Made by a program: the position numbers and the translations under genes. Of a DNA stretch of 37,345 bases, positions 1 through 6,943 are shown piece after piece; position 1 is the stretch's first letter, and each line of letters starts with the position of its first letter. The stretch lies in assembly GCA_028277115.1 (NCBI GenBank), contig JANQHG010000074.1, positions 1-37,345 of the forward strand. Reading direction: 5' to 3'. The stretch comes from Azospirillaceae bacterium (GTDB lineage: Bacteria > Pseudomonadota > Alphaproteobacteria > Azospirillales > Azospirillaceae). Under the pieces are notes generated by a model, which saw only the letters and a list, made by a program, of their open reading frames with translations, was not told where the DNA came from and ran no database searches.

Positions 1-1230
1 ATCGCCGCCGGCGAGCCGATCGCCGAGATCGAGACCGACAAGGCGACCATGGAGGTCGAGGCGGCCGAGGACGGCCGGCTCGGGCGCATCCTGGTCGCCG
101 CCGGGACCGCCGGGGTCGCGGTCAACACCCCGATCGCGCTCTTGCTCACCGAGGGCGAGGACGCCACGGCGCTCGACCAGGCCGCAGCGCCGTCCGCGCC
201 CGCGCCCGCGCCCGCGGCGACACCCGCACCGGCCGCGACCACCGCACCGGCGGCGCCGCGGCGACCCGACGGCAGCCGGATCGCGGCGAGCCCGCTCGCG
301 CGGCGGCTCGCGGCGGCGCGCGGCCTCGACCTCACCACCCTTGCCGGCACCGGACCGCACGGCCGGATCGTGCGCCGCGACGTCGAGGCCGCACGCGCCG
401 TGCCGCCCCCGGCCGCACCCCTTGCCTCGGTTCCTGCCAAGGCCCCGGCAGCTGCGCCGGCGGTTGCCGCCGCCCCGGGCGTAACGCGGCCGGCCGCGGC
501 CGCCGGCCCGGATGCCCGGGCGTGGGCCGAGGCGCTCGGGCTCCGGTTCCGCGCCGAACCGAACAGCACCATGCGCAAGGTGATCGCCCGCCGCCTCACC
601 GAGGCCAAGCAGACGATCCCGCATTTTTACCTGACGGTCGACGTCGCGCTCGACGCATTGATGCGGGTGCGCGCCGAGCTCAACGCCCGCGCCGGTGACG
701 CCGGCTGGAAACTGTCGGTCAACGACTTCGTGATCCGCGCGGTCGCGCTCGCGCTGGCTGAGGTGCCGCGCGCCAACGCGGCCTGGACCGAGGACGCAAC
801 CCTGTTCTTCGACGACGTCGATATCTCGGTCGCGGTCGCAACGCCCGAAGGCTTGATCACCCCGATCCTGCGCCGGGCCGACACCAAGGGCCTGCGCCAG
901 ATCTCGACCGAGATGCGTGCGCTCGCCGACAAGGCGCGCGCCGGCAAGCTCCGGCCCGAGGAGTTCCAGGGGGGAGGGTTTACGATCTCCAACCTCGGCA
1001 TGTTCGGCGTGCGCGAGTTTGCCGCGATCCTCAACCCGCCCCAGGCCTGCCTGCTCGCGGTCGGCCAGGCCGAGCAGCGGGCGGTGGTGCGCGACGGCGC
1101 GGTCGCGAGCGTGTCGATGATGTCGTGCACCCTGTCTACCGACCACCGGGTGGTCGACGGCGCGGTCGGCGCGACCTTCCTTGCGGCGGTCCGGCGGCTG
1201 CTCGAGGACCCGCTCCAAATGCTGCTGTAG
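1..1230 (+). CDS. pdhC: Pyruvate dehydrogenase E2 (dihydrolipoamide acetyltransferase), 5'-truncated by window edge
   Basis: The frame is open from base 1, so the gene begins outside the window. Its first visible part is the end of a lipoyl domain with the lipoylation motif ETDKATMEVE at about residues 12-21. An Ala/Pro-rich flexible linker follows, then a peripheral-subunit-binding domain (SPLARRLAAARGLDL to GRIVRRDVEAA, about residues 98-126), another Ala/Pro linker, and the catalytic acyltransferase domain. The active-site motif DHRVVDGA lies near the C terminus, and the ending LLEDPLQMLL matches the pyruvate-type E2. In this family the enzyme transfers the acetyl group from lipoyl-lysine to CoA in the cytosolic 2-oxoacid dehydrogenase core. 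No lpdA follows within the window. A 2-oxoglutarate or branched-chain E2 is less likely because of the C-terminal sequence. Confidence 0.92.
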   Translation: MAAGEPIAEIETDKATMEVEAAEDGRLGRILVAAGTAGVAVNTPIALLLTEGEDATALDQAAAPSAPAPAPAATPAPAATTAPAAPRRPDGSRIAASPLARRLAAARGLDLTTLAGTGPHGRIVRRDVEAARAVPPPAAPLASVPAKAPAAAPAVAAAPGVTRPAAAAGPDARAWAEALGLRFRAEPNSTMRKVIARRLTEAKQTIPHFYLTVDVALDALMRVRAELNARAGDAGWKLSVNDFVIRAVALALAEVPRANAAWTEDATLFFDDVDISVAVATPEGLITPILRRADTKGLRQISTEMRALADKARAGKLRPEEFQGGGFTISNLGMFGVREFAAILNPPQACLLAVGQAEQRAVVRDGAVASVSMMSCTLSTDHRVVDGAVGATFLAAVRRLLEDPLQMLL

Positions 1231-1535
1231 TAATGTTGAGGTTTTCACCCCTAAATTTGATTTATTCGTACCCGCAAGTTGGGACAAAACCCCAATCATC
1301 GTTACTTAATGCACTCTGCCGGTCGAAACACCGACCTTGTGGCCCCGAGCTCGCTCCGCCCGGCGACCCAGGGCCCGACAACCCGGTTGACAGGGTCGGA
1401 CGATTGGTCTTGGCTGACCAGAAAACAGTTTCTGCAATCCGGTCGCGACTGCGGCGCATGCAAGCCCGGCGGCAACGGCGCGGATTTGGTGTAACGTGGT
1501 GCGACCGTTGGTCTCGCGAGAACGGACCGGAGGGC
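1231..1535. other. Intergenic region, AT-richer at its start
   Basis: About 300 bp between the E2 gene and the next likely start. The first 90 bases are clearly richer in A and T than the surroundings and contain small inverted repeats (TTGGG at 1279-1283 with CCCAA at 1291-1295; GGTCG at 1321-1325 with CGACC at 1332-1336). No uridine-tract terminator is seen. Reading frames crossing this stretch continue from the downstream gene without a recognisable domain, so I treat it as noncoding. Confidence 0.5.
1387..1415 (+). promoter_or_regulatory. Possible sigma70-type promoter for the 1536 gene
   Basis: A perfect -35 hexamer TTGACA at 1387-1392 is followed after 17 bases by TTGGCT at 1410-1415, a poor -10. 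The position, about 120 bp before the chosen start, fits. The call rests on the -35 and spacing only. Confidence 0.3.
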
Positions 1536-2081
1536 ATGGGCACCGGACGCCTGGACATCTCGTACAGCAGGACCGAGGACCGATTGCTGCTGGTCGCCGC
1601 GGACCGTGCCGGCGAGCGTAGCGCGCTGGTGTTGACCCGGCGGCTGACCCGCGCCGTGGCCGGCGCGCTGGTCGAGCTGTTGATGAAGACCAGCCCCGAA
1701 ATCAGCCGCAGCACGCCGGACCATCGCCAGGACATCCTGCTGTTCGAGCATTTGAACGCGATCTCGGCCGCCGACCGCGCCGCGCGCGAGGACGACACGC
1801 CGGCGCCCACGCCGGACACCCCGCACGCCCCGGCCGACGACGAGGTCGCGCCGGCGCTGTTGTATCGGGTCGATATCAAGACCACCGAGACCGGCATGAC
1901 GCTGCGCCTGTCGGACGCCGAGGGATCGCGCGCCAACCTGGCACTGTCCCGCTCGGAGGTCCACCAACTGGTCGGCATCCTCGCGGCAAAAGCGACCGAG
2001 GCCGGCTGGGACCTCGGCGAGCTCGGTTGGATCGACCGACGGGCCCATCTGGTGGTGCCGGATCGCGCGACGGTGTCGTAG
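1536..2081 (+). CDS. Hypothetical protein with two similar halves
   Basis: I do not recognise this 181-residue protein. The start ATG at 1536 is preceded by a purine-rich GGAGGG, rather close to it; the frame is open further upstream, so an earlier start is possible. It is predicted soluble, with no signal peptide or membrane segment. Residues about 15-52 and 119-155 look alike: each has a beta-strand-like segment ending in Leu/Asp, a small turn rich in Ala, Gly, Arg and Ser, an (A/S)L(V/A)L(T/S)R motif, then an amphipathic helix. They are separated by a helical part and an acidic Pro/Thr/Asp-rich linker (about 85-105). This suggests an internal duplication of a small alpha/beta unit. Neighbours (pdhC, sapC-like) give no functional hint. 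Confidence 0.6.
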   Translation: MGTGRLDISYSRTEDRLLLVAADRAGERSALVLTRRLTRAVAGALVELLMKTSPEISRSTPDHRQDILLFEHLNAISAADRAAREDDTPAPTPDTPHAPADDEVAPALLYRVDIKTTETGMTLRLSDAEGSRANLALSRSEVHQLVGILAAKATEAGWDLGELGWIDRRAHLVVPDRATVS

Positions 2082-2128
2082 GTCGGGCGCCCGGTCGCAG
2101 CGCCCCCGCCCCCCCCCGCTGACCCACA

Positions 2129-2151
2129 TCAGAAAGAAACGCGCGTTCTGA
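2129..2151 (+). promoter_or_regulatory. Small inverted repeat just before the SapC-like gene ribosome binding site
   Basis: TCAGAA (2129-2134) and TTCTGA (2146-2151) form a 6-bp inverted repeat with an 11-base spacer. It ends two bases before the AAGGAG ribosome binding site (2153-2158). It could be an operator or a 5'-UTR hairpin affecting translation. A C9 homopolymer lies just upstream (2109-2117). Confidence 0.3.
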
Positions 2152-2166
2152 CAAGGAGATCGTCCC

Positions 2167-2973
2167 GTGGCCCGTTTCGTTGCGATCAGCCGGGAACGGC
2201 ATGCCGGGAAGGCCTGGCGGCGGATCACCGATTACTCGTTCGCCGCCAAGAGCCCGACGGTGCCGCTCGTCGGAGCCGAGTTCCCGAAAGCAGCCCTCTC
2301 GTTTCCGATCGCGTTCGTCGAACAGGACGGCGGCTTCATGCCGGTCGGCGTGATGGCGCTGGTGCCGGATCAAAACATGTTCGTCGGACCGAGCGGCGAA
2401 TGGCTCGGCCTGTACGTTCCGGCGGTGCTGCGCAGCCACCCGTTTCGACTGGCCGCGTCGCCGAACGGCGGACCGCCGGTGCTCTGCATCGACGAGGACG
2501 CCGACACCGTCGTCGACGCTGGCGGTCCGGGCGCGCCGTTTTTCGACCCCGACGGCGCGCCGTCCGCGGCGCTCAAGGACATCTTGCGCTTTTTGACCCA
2601 GATCGACGCCAATCGGGTCGCGACCGCGCGCGCGGTCGCCGCGCTCGCCGCCGCCGGCGTGATCGAACCCTGGTCGATCAAGGTCGCGGCCGCCGACGGC
2701 GAAAAGGCGATCGCCGGCCTGTATGCGGTCCAGGAGCGTCAGCTGAACACGATCGCGCCCGATACCTTCCTCGACCTGCGCGGCGCCGGCGCCTTGCCGA
2801 TCGCCTACACCCAGTGCCTGTCGATGATGCAGCTGTCGGTGTTCGACCGGCTCGCCAGCCAGCGAACCCAACTCGAGACCGCGCGTGCGCACAGGAACAA
2901 GGAACTGAGCCGCTCCTTCACCGTCCCGGCCGAAGAGGAGATGGTCGAGTTCAGCTGGGGCAATCTGCCGTGA
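2167..2973 (+). CDS. SapC family protein
   Basis: A 268-residue protein starting at GTG 2167, with AAGGAG eight bases upstream. It matches the SapC family, named after an accessory gene of an S-layer locus. Characteristic stretches are an N-terminal region with VPLVGAEFPKAALSFPIAFVE (positions 2260-2322) and the segment GLYVPAVLRSHPFRLA, followed by a C-terminal helical half. There is no signal peptide, so it is probably cytoplasmic. The biochemical role of the family is not established; links to S-layer or surface export come from context in other bacteria and are not shown here. The next gene starts 25 bp downstream, so co-transcription with xdhC is possible. Confidence 0.75.
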   Translation: MARFVAISRERHAGKAWRRITDYSFAAKSPTVPLVGAEFPKAALSFPIAFVEQDGGFMPVGVMALVPDQNMFVGPSGEWLGLYVPAVLRSHPFRLAASPNGGPPVLCIDEDADTVVDAGGPGAPFFDPDGAPSAALKDILRFLTQIDANRVATARAVAALAAAGVIEPWSIKVAAADGEKAIAGLYAVQERQLNTIAPDTFLDLRGAGALPIAYTQCLSMMQLSVFDRLASQRTQLETARAHRNKELSRSFTVPAEEEMVEFSWGNLP

Positions 2974-2998
2974 TCCCGGCGCCGGGCGAGCCGCGGCC

Positions 2999-3748
2999 GT
3001 GAAGGCGCGCCTGCTCCGGGCCCTGACCGCCGCACGGGCGGCGCGCCGTCCGGTCGGCCTGGTCACCGATCTCAAGACCGGCCAGCAGACCCTGGTCGGG
3101 TTCGACCGGGACGACCCGGGCCGAGGTCCGGCCGCCGCGGTCACCGGAGATTTCGGGCTGACCGACGACGACCGCCGTCAGATCGCGCCGGTGCTGGCAA
3201 GCGGACGCGCGGCGATCGTGACCCCGGGGCCGGACCGCGAGTGGTTTGTCGAGCTGTTCGCGGCACCGCTGCGCCTGTTGGTGGTCGGCGCGGTCCACAT
3301 CACCCAGGGGCTGGTGCCGATGGCGCACACGCTGGGCTATGCGGTGACCGTGATCGACCCGCGCGGCGCCTTTGCGACGCCCGAGCGCCTGCCCGGGGTC
3401 GCCGTGGTCGACGACTGGCCGGACGCGGCGCTGACCGCGGCGGCCCCCGACCACCGCACCGCCGTGGTCACCCTGACCCATGACCCGAAGCTCGACGACC
3501 CGGCGCTCATGGTCGCGCTCGGGTCGCCGGCGTTCTATGTCGGGGCGCTCGGCAGCCGCCGGACCCACGCCAAGCGGGTCGAGCGGCTGGTCGCGGCCGG
3601 GGTGCCCGAGGCCGCGCTGGCACGGCTGCACGCGCCGGTCGGACTCGACATCGGTGCCGCGACCCCGGCCGAGATCGCGCTTGCGATCCTGGCCCAGATC
3701 ACCGCCGTGCTGCACGGCCGACCGGCGCCGGGCAAGGGCGCCGGCTGA
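2999..3748 (+). CDS. XdhC/CoxI family molybdenum cofactor maturation protein
   Basis: 249 residues from a GTG start at 2999. The N-terminal XdhC/CoxI domain (about 1-90) is followed by the Rossmann-type XdhC C-terminal domain. Family signatures are LLVVGAVHITQGLVPMA, TVIDPRGAFATPERLPGV, TLTHDPKLDDPAL, GALGSRRTHAKRVERL and the terminal DIGAATPAEIALAILAQI. In the family, XdhC binds the molybdenum cofactor, aids its sulfuration and delivers it to xanthine dehydrogenase or CO dehydrogenase-type hydroxylases. It is followed 15 bp later by a fused molybdopterin-binding/nucleotidyltransferase gene, a usual partner. No structural hydroxylase genes (xdhAB, coxLMS) lie in the window, so the target enzyme must be encoded elsewhere. 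Confidence 0.88.
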   Translation: MKARLLRALTAARAARRPVGLVTDLKTGQQTLVGFDRDDPGRGPAAAVTGDFGLTDDDRRQIAPVLASGRAAIVTPGPDREWFVELFAAPLRLLVVGAVHITQGLVPMAHTLGYAVTVIDPRGAFATPERLPGVAVVDDWPDAALTAAAPDHRTAVVTLTHDPKLDDPALMVALGSPAFYVGALGSRRTHAKRVERLVAAGVPEAALARLHAPVGLDIGAATPAEIALAILAQITAVLHGRPAPGKGAG

Positions 3749-3763
3749 CGGGCGGCGCGGCGC

Positions 3764-5374
3764 ATGTTCTTCGGCCCGCTTTCCCCGAGCGACCCGCGCG
3801 CCGAGGGCGCGGTCTTGGCGCATTCCCTGCGCACCGGCGGCATCGCGCTGCCCAAGGGACACGTCCTGAGCCGTGCCGAGCTCGACCGGCTGGCTGCCGC
3901 CGGCGTCACCGAGTTGGTGGTCGCCCGGCGCACGCCCGGCGAGATCGACGAGGACGGCGCGGCCGCGCAACTGGCCGCCGCGGTCGCCGGGCCGGGTGTG
4001 CGGATCGGACCGGCCGCGACCGGCAGGGTCAATCTGTTCGCAGCCGCCGACGGCGTGGTCCAGGTCGACACAGCCCGCCTCGACCGGCTCAACCACACCA
4101 CCGAGGCGATCACGCTCGGCACCCGGGCCCCGTTCACCGCGGTCACCGCCGGGCAGATGATCGCAACCGTCAAGATCATCCCGTTTGCGGTCCCGGAACC
4201 TGCGCTCCTGGCCGCGATCGCGGCCGCCGGCCCGGGCGGGGCACCACCGCTGCTGGCACTCGCACCGTTCCGGCCGCACGCGGCCGGGCTGATCCAGACC
4301 CGCCTGCCCGGGACCCGCGAGTCGGTGCTCGACAAGACCGCGGCGCTGACCCGGCGGCGGCTCAGCGCGGTCGGCGGCCGGCTCGGCACCGAAGACCGCT
4401 GCGACCACACCCCGGCGGCGTTGGCGGACACGATCGCGCGCCAAGCCGCGGCCGGGTTCGCGCCGCTGTTGATCGTCGGCGCCTCGGCGATCACCGATCG
4501 GCGCGACGTCCTGCCGACCGCGCTCGCGCGCGCCGGCGGCGAGACTTGCCACCTCGGCATGCCGGTCGACCCGGGCAACCTGGTGTTGCTCGGCCGGCTC
4601 GGCCCGGCACCGGTGCTCGGGCTGCCGGGATGCGCGCGCTCGCCGAAACTGAACGGGTTCGACTGGCTGCTCCAGCGGCTCGCCGCCGGCCTCAGCGTCA
4701 CCGGCACCGAGATCATGGCGATGGGTGCGGGCGGGCTTTTGATCGACGCCGGTATCCCGCCGGCGCTCGCCGCACTCGACCATGGCGCGCGCCCGGTCGC
4801 CGCGGTGGTCTTGGCCGCCGGCCGCTCCGCGCGGATGGGCGAGACCAACAAGCTGGTCCTGCCGATCGAGGGCGTGCCGATGGTCCGCCGGGTGGTCGCG
4901 GCCGCCGCGGCCTCGGCGGCGCGGCCGGTCATCGTCGTCACCGGCGACGACGCCGCGGCGGTCGCGGGCGCGGTCGCCGGCTTCGACGTCACGCTCGCCC
5001 ACAACCCGGCCTACGCCGACGGCTTGGCCGGCTCGCTTGCAACCGGGATCGCCGCCGTGCCCGAGACCTGTGCCGGGGCGCTGATCTGCCTCGGCGACAT
5101 GCCGTGGGTCCCCACCGGCTGTCTCGACCGGCTGATCGACGCGTTCGGCGTCGCCGAGACCCCGCGGGTGTGCTGGCCGACCGTCGGCGGGGTGCGCGGC
5201 AACCCGGTGCTGTGGCCGCGCGATCGCTTTGCCGACCTGAAAACGCTTACGGGCGACCGCGGCGCGCGCGCGCTGGCCGACCGCCTCGCCGACCAGGCGC
5301 TGGCGGTGGCGGTCGATACCACCGGCATCCTGCGCGACGTCGACACCCCGGCCGACTACGCCGGCCCGGCGTGA
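3764..5374 (+). CDS. Fused molybdopterin-binding / MocA-like molybdenum cofactor cytidylyltransferase
   Basis: 536 residues in two parts. Residues about 1-335 form a MoeA/MogA-like molybdopterin-binding half, ending near GTEIMAMGAGGLLIDAGIPPAL. Residues about 340-536 are a MobA/MocA-type nucleotidyltransferase: the nucleotide-binding signature VVLAAGRSARMGETNKL, then GDMPWV (metal/nucleotide site), GVRGNPVLWPR and RDVDTPADY. By family knowledge the C-terminal half attaches CMP (or GMP) to molybdopterin to make the dinucleotide cofactor used by xanthine dehydrogenase-family enzymes. The fusion is a known alphaproteobacterial arrangement. It lies 15 bp after xdhC and almost certainly in one operon with it, and ends 13 bp from the convergent metZ. 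Confidence 0.87.
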   Translation: MFFGPLSPSDPRAEGAVLAHSLRTGGIALPKGHVLSRAELDRLAAAGVTELVVARRTPGEIDEDGAAAQLAAAVAGPGVRIGPAATGRVNLFAAADGVVQVDTARLDRLNHTTEAITLGTRAPFTAVTAGQMIATVKIIPFAVPEPALLAAIAAAGPGGAPPLLALAPFRPHAAGLIQTRLPGTRESVLDKTAALTRRRLSAVGGRLGTEDRCDHTPAALADTIARQAAAGFAPLLIVGASAITDRRDVLPTALARAGGETCHLGMPVDPGNLVLLGRLGPAPVLGLPGCARSPKLNGFDWLLQRLAAGLSVTGTEIMAMGAGGLLIDAGIPPALAALDHGARPVAAVVLAAGRSARMGETNKLVLPIEGVPMVRRVVAAAAASAARPVIVVTGDDAAAVAGAVAGFDVTLAHNPAYADGLAGSLATGIAAVPETCAGALICLGDMPWVPTGCLDRLIDAFGVAETPRVCWPTVGGVRGNPVLWPRDRFADLKTLTGDRGARALADRLADQALAVAVDTTGILRDVDTPADYAGPA

Positions 5375-5387
5375 CGCAACCGGCGCG

Positions 5388-6584
5388 TCACGCCCCGAGC
5401 GCGTGCCGCAGGTCGGCGATCAGATCGTCGGTCTGCTCCAGGCCGACCGACAGGCGCACCGTGCCGGGGCCGATCCCGACCCTGGTCCGCTCGGCCTCGC
5501 TCAGGCGTTGATGGGTGGTGGTCGCGGGGTGAGTCGCGAGCGACTTGGTGTCGCCCAGATTGTTCGAGATCAAGATCAGCTCGAGCCGGTCGAGCAACCG
5601 GAACGCCGCGTCGTGCCCGCCCTCGAGGTCGAAGGCGACCAGGGTGCCGCCGCCCGCCATCTGACGGCGCGCCAGCGCATGCTGGGGATGGCTCTCCAGG
5701 CCCGGATAGCGCACCCGCTTGACCCCGGGAGCGCCGTCGAGCGCAGCGGCGACCCGGGCGGCACTGCCCATCTGGGCAGCGACCCGGAGCTCCAGGGTCT
5801 CGAGACCCTTCAACAGCATCCAGGCATTGAACGGGCTGAGCGCCGGGCCGGTGTGGCGCAGAAAACTGCGCACGCTCTCGGCCTCGGCCGGCCCGCACAA
5901 CACGACGCCGCCAAGACAGCGGCCCTGGCCGTCGATGTGCTTGGTCGCCGAATAGACGACGATGTCGGCACCCAGCACCATCGGCTTTTGCAGAACCGGG
6001 GTCGCGAACACATTGTCCACGATCACCCGCGCCCCTGCGGCATGGGCGAGCGTCGCCACCCGGGCAATGTCGATCACATCGAGACACGGGTTGGTCGGGG
6101 TCTCGAGAAACACCGCCGAGGTCGGCCGCGCCAACGCCTGCTGCCACGCCGCAAGGTCGGTGCCGTCGACCAACACCGTCTCGACCCCGTAGCGCGGCAG
6201 GATCTCGGTGAGGATGTACAGGCACGAACCGAACAACGCATAAGGCGCGACCACCCGGCCGCCGGCGCGCACGCTTGCCATCAAGGCGGCGAACACCGCG
6301 GCCATGCCGCTTGCCGTGGCAAAGCCGGCGGCGGCCCCTTCGTAGCCGGCCAACCGGTCTTCGAGCATCCCGACGGTCGGGTTGCGGTAGCGCGAATAGA
6401 CGAACCGAACGCCGTCGCCGGCGAACGCCTCGGCGGCCTCGGCGGCCGAGCGGTAGACGAATCCCGAGGTCTGGTAGATCGCCTCGCAAGTCTCGTCGAA
6501 CCGGCTGCGCTGTTGGCCGCCATGGATCAACCACGACCGGTCGCCGAGCGGCCGCCCCGACCGCGTCGTCTTTCCCGAGGCCAT
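5388..6584 (-). CDS. metZ: O-succinylhomoserine sulfhydrylase
   Basis: 398-residue PLP enzyme of the Cys/Met metabolism family, cytosolic. It joins O-succinylhomoserine and sulfide to form homocysteine in methionine synthesis. The MetZ-specific N-terminal pattern FDETCEAIYQTSGFVY and the RYRNPTVGMLE stretch are present, as is the PLP-binding lysine in YSATKHIDGQGR (Lys about 215). The ETPTNPCLDV and IVDNVFATPVLQKP motifs also fit. The start ATG at 6584 has GGAGAGGG a few bases upstream. A cystathionine gamma-synthase or O-acetylhomoserine sulfhydrylase is less likely given the N-terminal signature. It is transcribed divergently from the EAL/GGDEF gene, with a 359-bp spacer carrying a long palindrome. 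Confidence 0.9.
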   Translation of the reverse strand: MASGKTTRSGRPLGDRSWLIHGGQQRSRFDETCEAIYQTSGFVYRSAAEAAEAFAGDGVRFVYSRYRNPTVGMLEDRLAGYEGAAAGFATASGMAAVFAALMASVRAGGRVVAPYALFGSCLYILTEILPRYGVETVLVDGTDLAAWQQALARPTSAVFLETPTNPCLDVIDIARVATLAHAAGARVIVDNVFATPVLQKPMVLGADIVVYSATKHIDGQGRCLGGVVLCGPAEAESVRSFLRHTGPALSPFNAWMLLKGLETLELRVAAQMGSAARVAAALDGAPGVKRVRYPGLESHPQHALARRQMAGGGTLVAFDLEGGHDAAFRLLDRLELILISNNLGDTKSLATHPATTTHQRLSEAERTRVGIGPGTVRLSVGLEQTDDLIADLRHALGA

Positions 6585-6780
6585 CCGCGAACCCTCTCCC
6601 CAAAACCCGAGCGATGCGCGCTGAATCGCGAGCGCGAACGCCCTTTATCGACCGTCGGTCGTCGACCGGTCAAGCCGCCACGCCGGTCCACCCCGAGAGG
6701 GTCGGCGCGCCGCCGATCCGGGGGCGCGGGACGCGCACCGTCCGGGCGGGATCGATGATCTAGATGATTCGACAAATCAC

Positions 6781-6809
6781 ATGAAATTTTTGTTTCTGCT
6801 ACGCCTCAA
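6781..6809 (-). promoter_or_regulatory. Candidate metZ promoter
   Basis: On the minus strand, TTGAGG (6809-6804) and TTTCAT (6786-6781) are separated by 17 bases inside the AT-rich patch. Each hexamer matches sigma70 at four of six positions. The leader to the metZ start would be about 190 nt. Confidence 0.35.
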
Positions 6810-6848
6810 CGATTCCCCTGAGCGCATGGGTCGGGGAAAATGAGATCG

Positions 6849-6904
6849 CCGGCAGGTGTGACCGCGGCCCGGACACCTGTCCCGGCCGCGGTCACCCCTG
6901 CCGG
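6849..6904. promoter_or_regulatory. 56-nt imperfect palindrome (long hairpin)
   Basis: The arms pair almost perfectly about a centre at 6876/6877. CCGGCAGG (6849-6856) pairs with CCTGCCGG (6897-6904). GTGACCGCGGCC (6858-6869) pairs with GGCCGCGGTCAC (6884-6895). GGACA (6871-6875) pairs with TGTCC (6878-6882). The mismatched pairs are 6857/6896 and 6870/6883. That gives 25 paired bases around a CC centre. There is no T-tract on either side, so it is not an ordinary intrinsic terminator, and it lies between divergent genes. It may be an operator or a 5'-leader structure of the downstream gene. Confidence 0.85.
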
Positions 6905-6943
6905 TCGATGGAGTTCATCCGGAGCCCGGGGGGAAGTGACGGC

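Larger units (their letters stand above)
6585..6943. other. Divergent intergenic region between metZ and the EAL-GGDEF gene
   Basis: About 360 bp. The metZ-proximal 150 bp are GC-rich with no structure I can name. Bases 6765-6840 are unusually AT-rich and hold a likely minus-strand promoter. A 6-bp repeat ATTCCCC/GGGGAAA occurs around 6811-6840, and the long palindrome at 6849-6904 follows. I looked for a SAM-responsive riboswitch upstream of metZ and saw no convincing one. Confidence 0.6.

Noticed and set aside
2951-5002. A 683-codon open frame antisense to xdhC and the Mo fusion gene
   Set aside because: Arg/Asp/Gly-rich shadow of well-supported genes.
6585-6843. SAM riboswitch upstream of metZ
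   Set aside because: I looked for SAM-II or SAM-V-like pseudoknot elements in the leader and could not assemble a pairing pattern.
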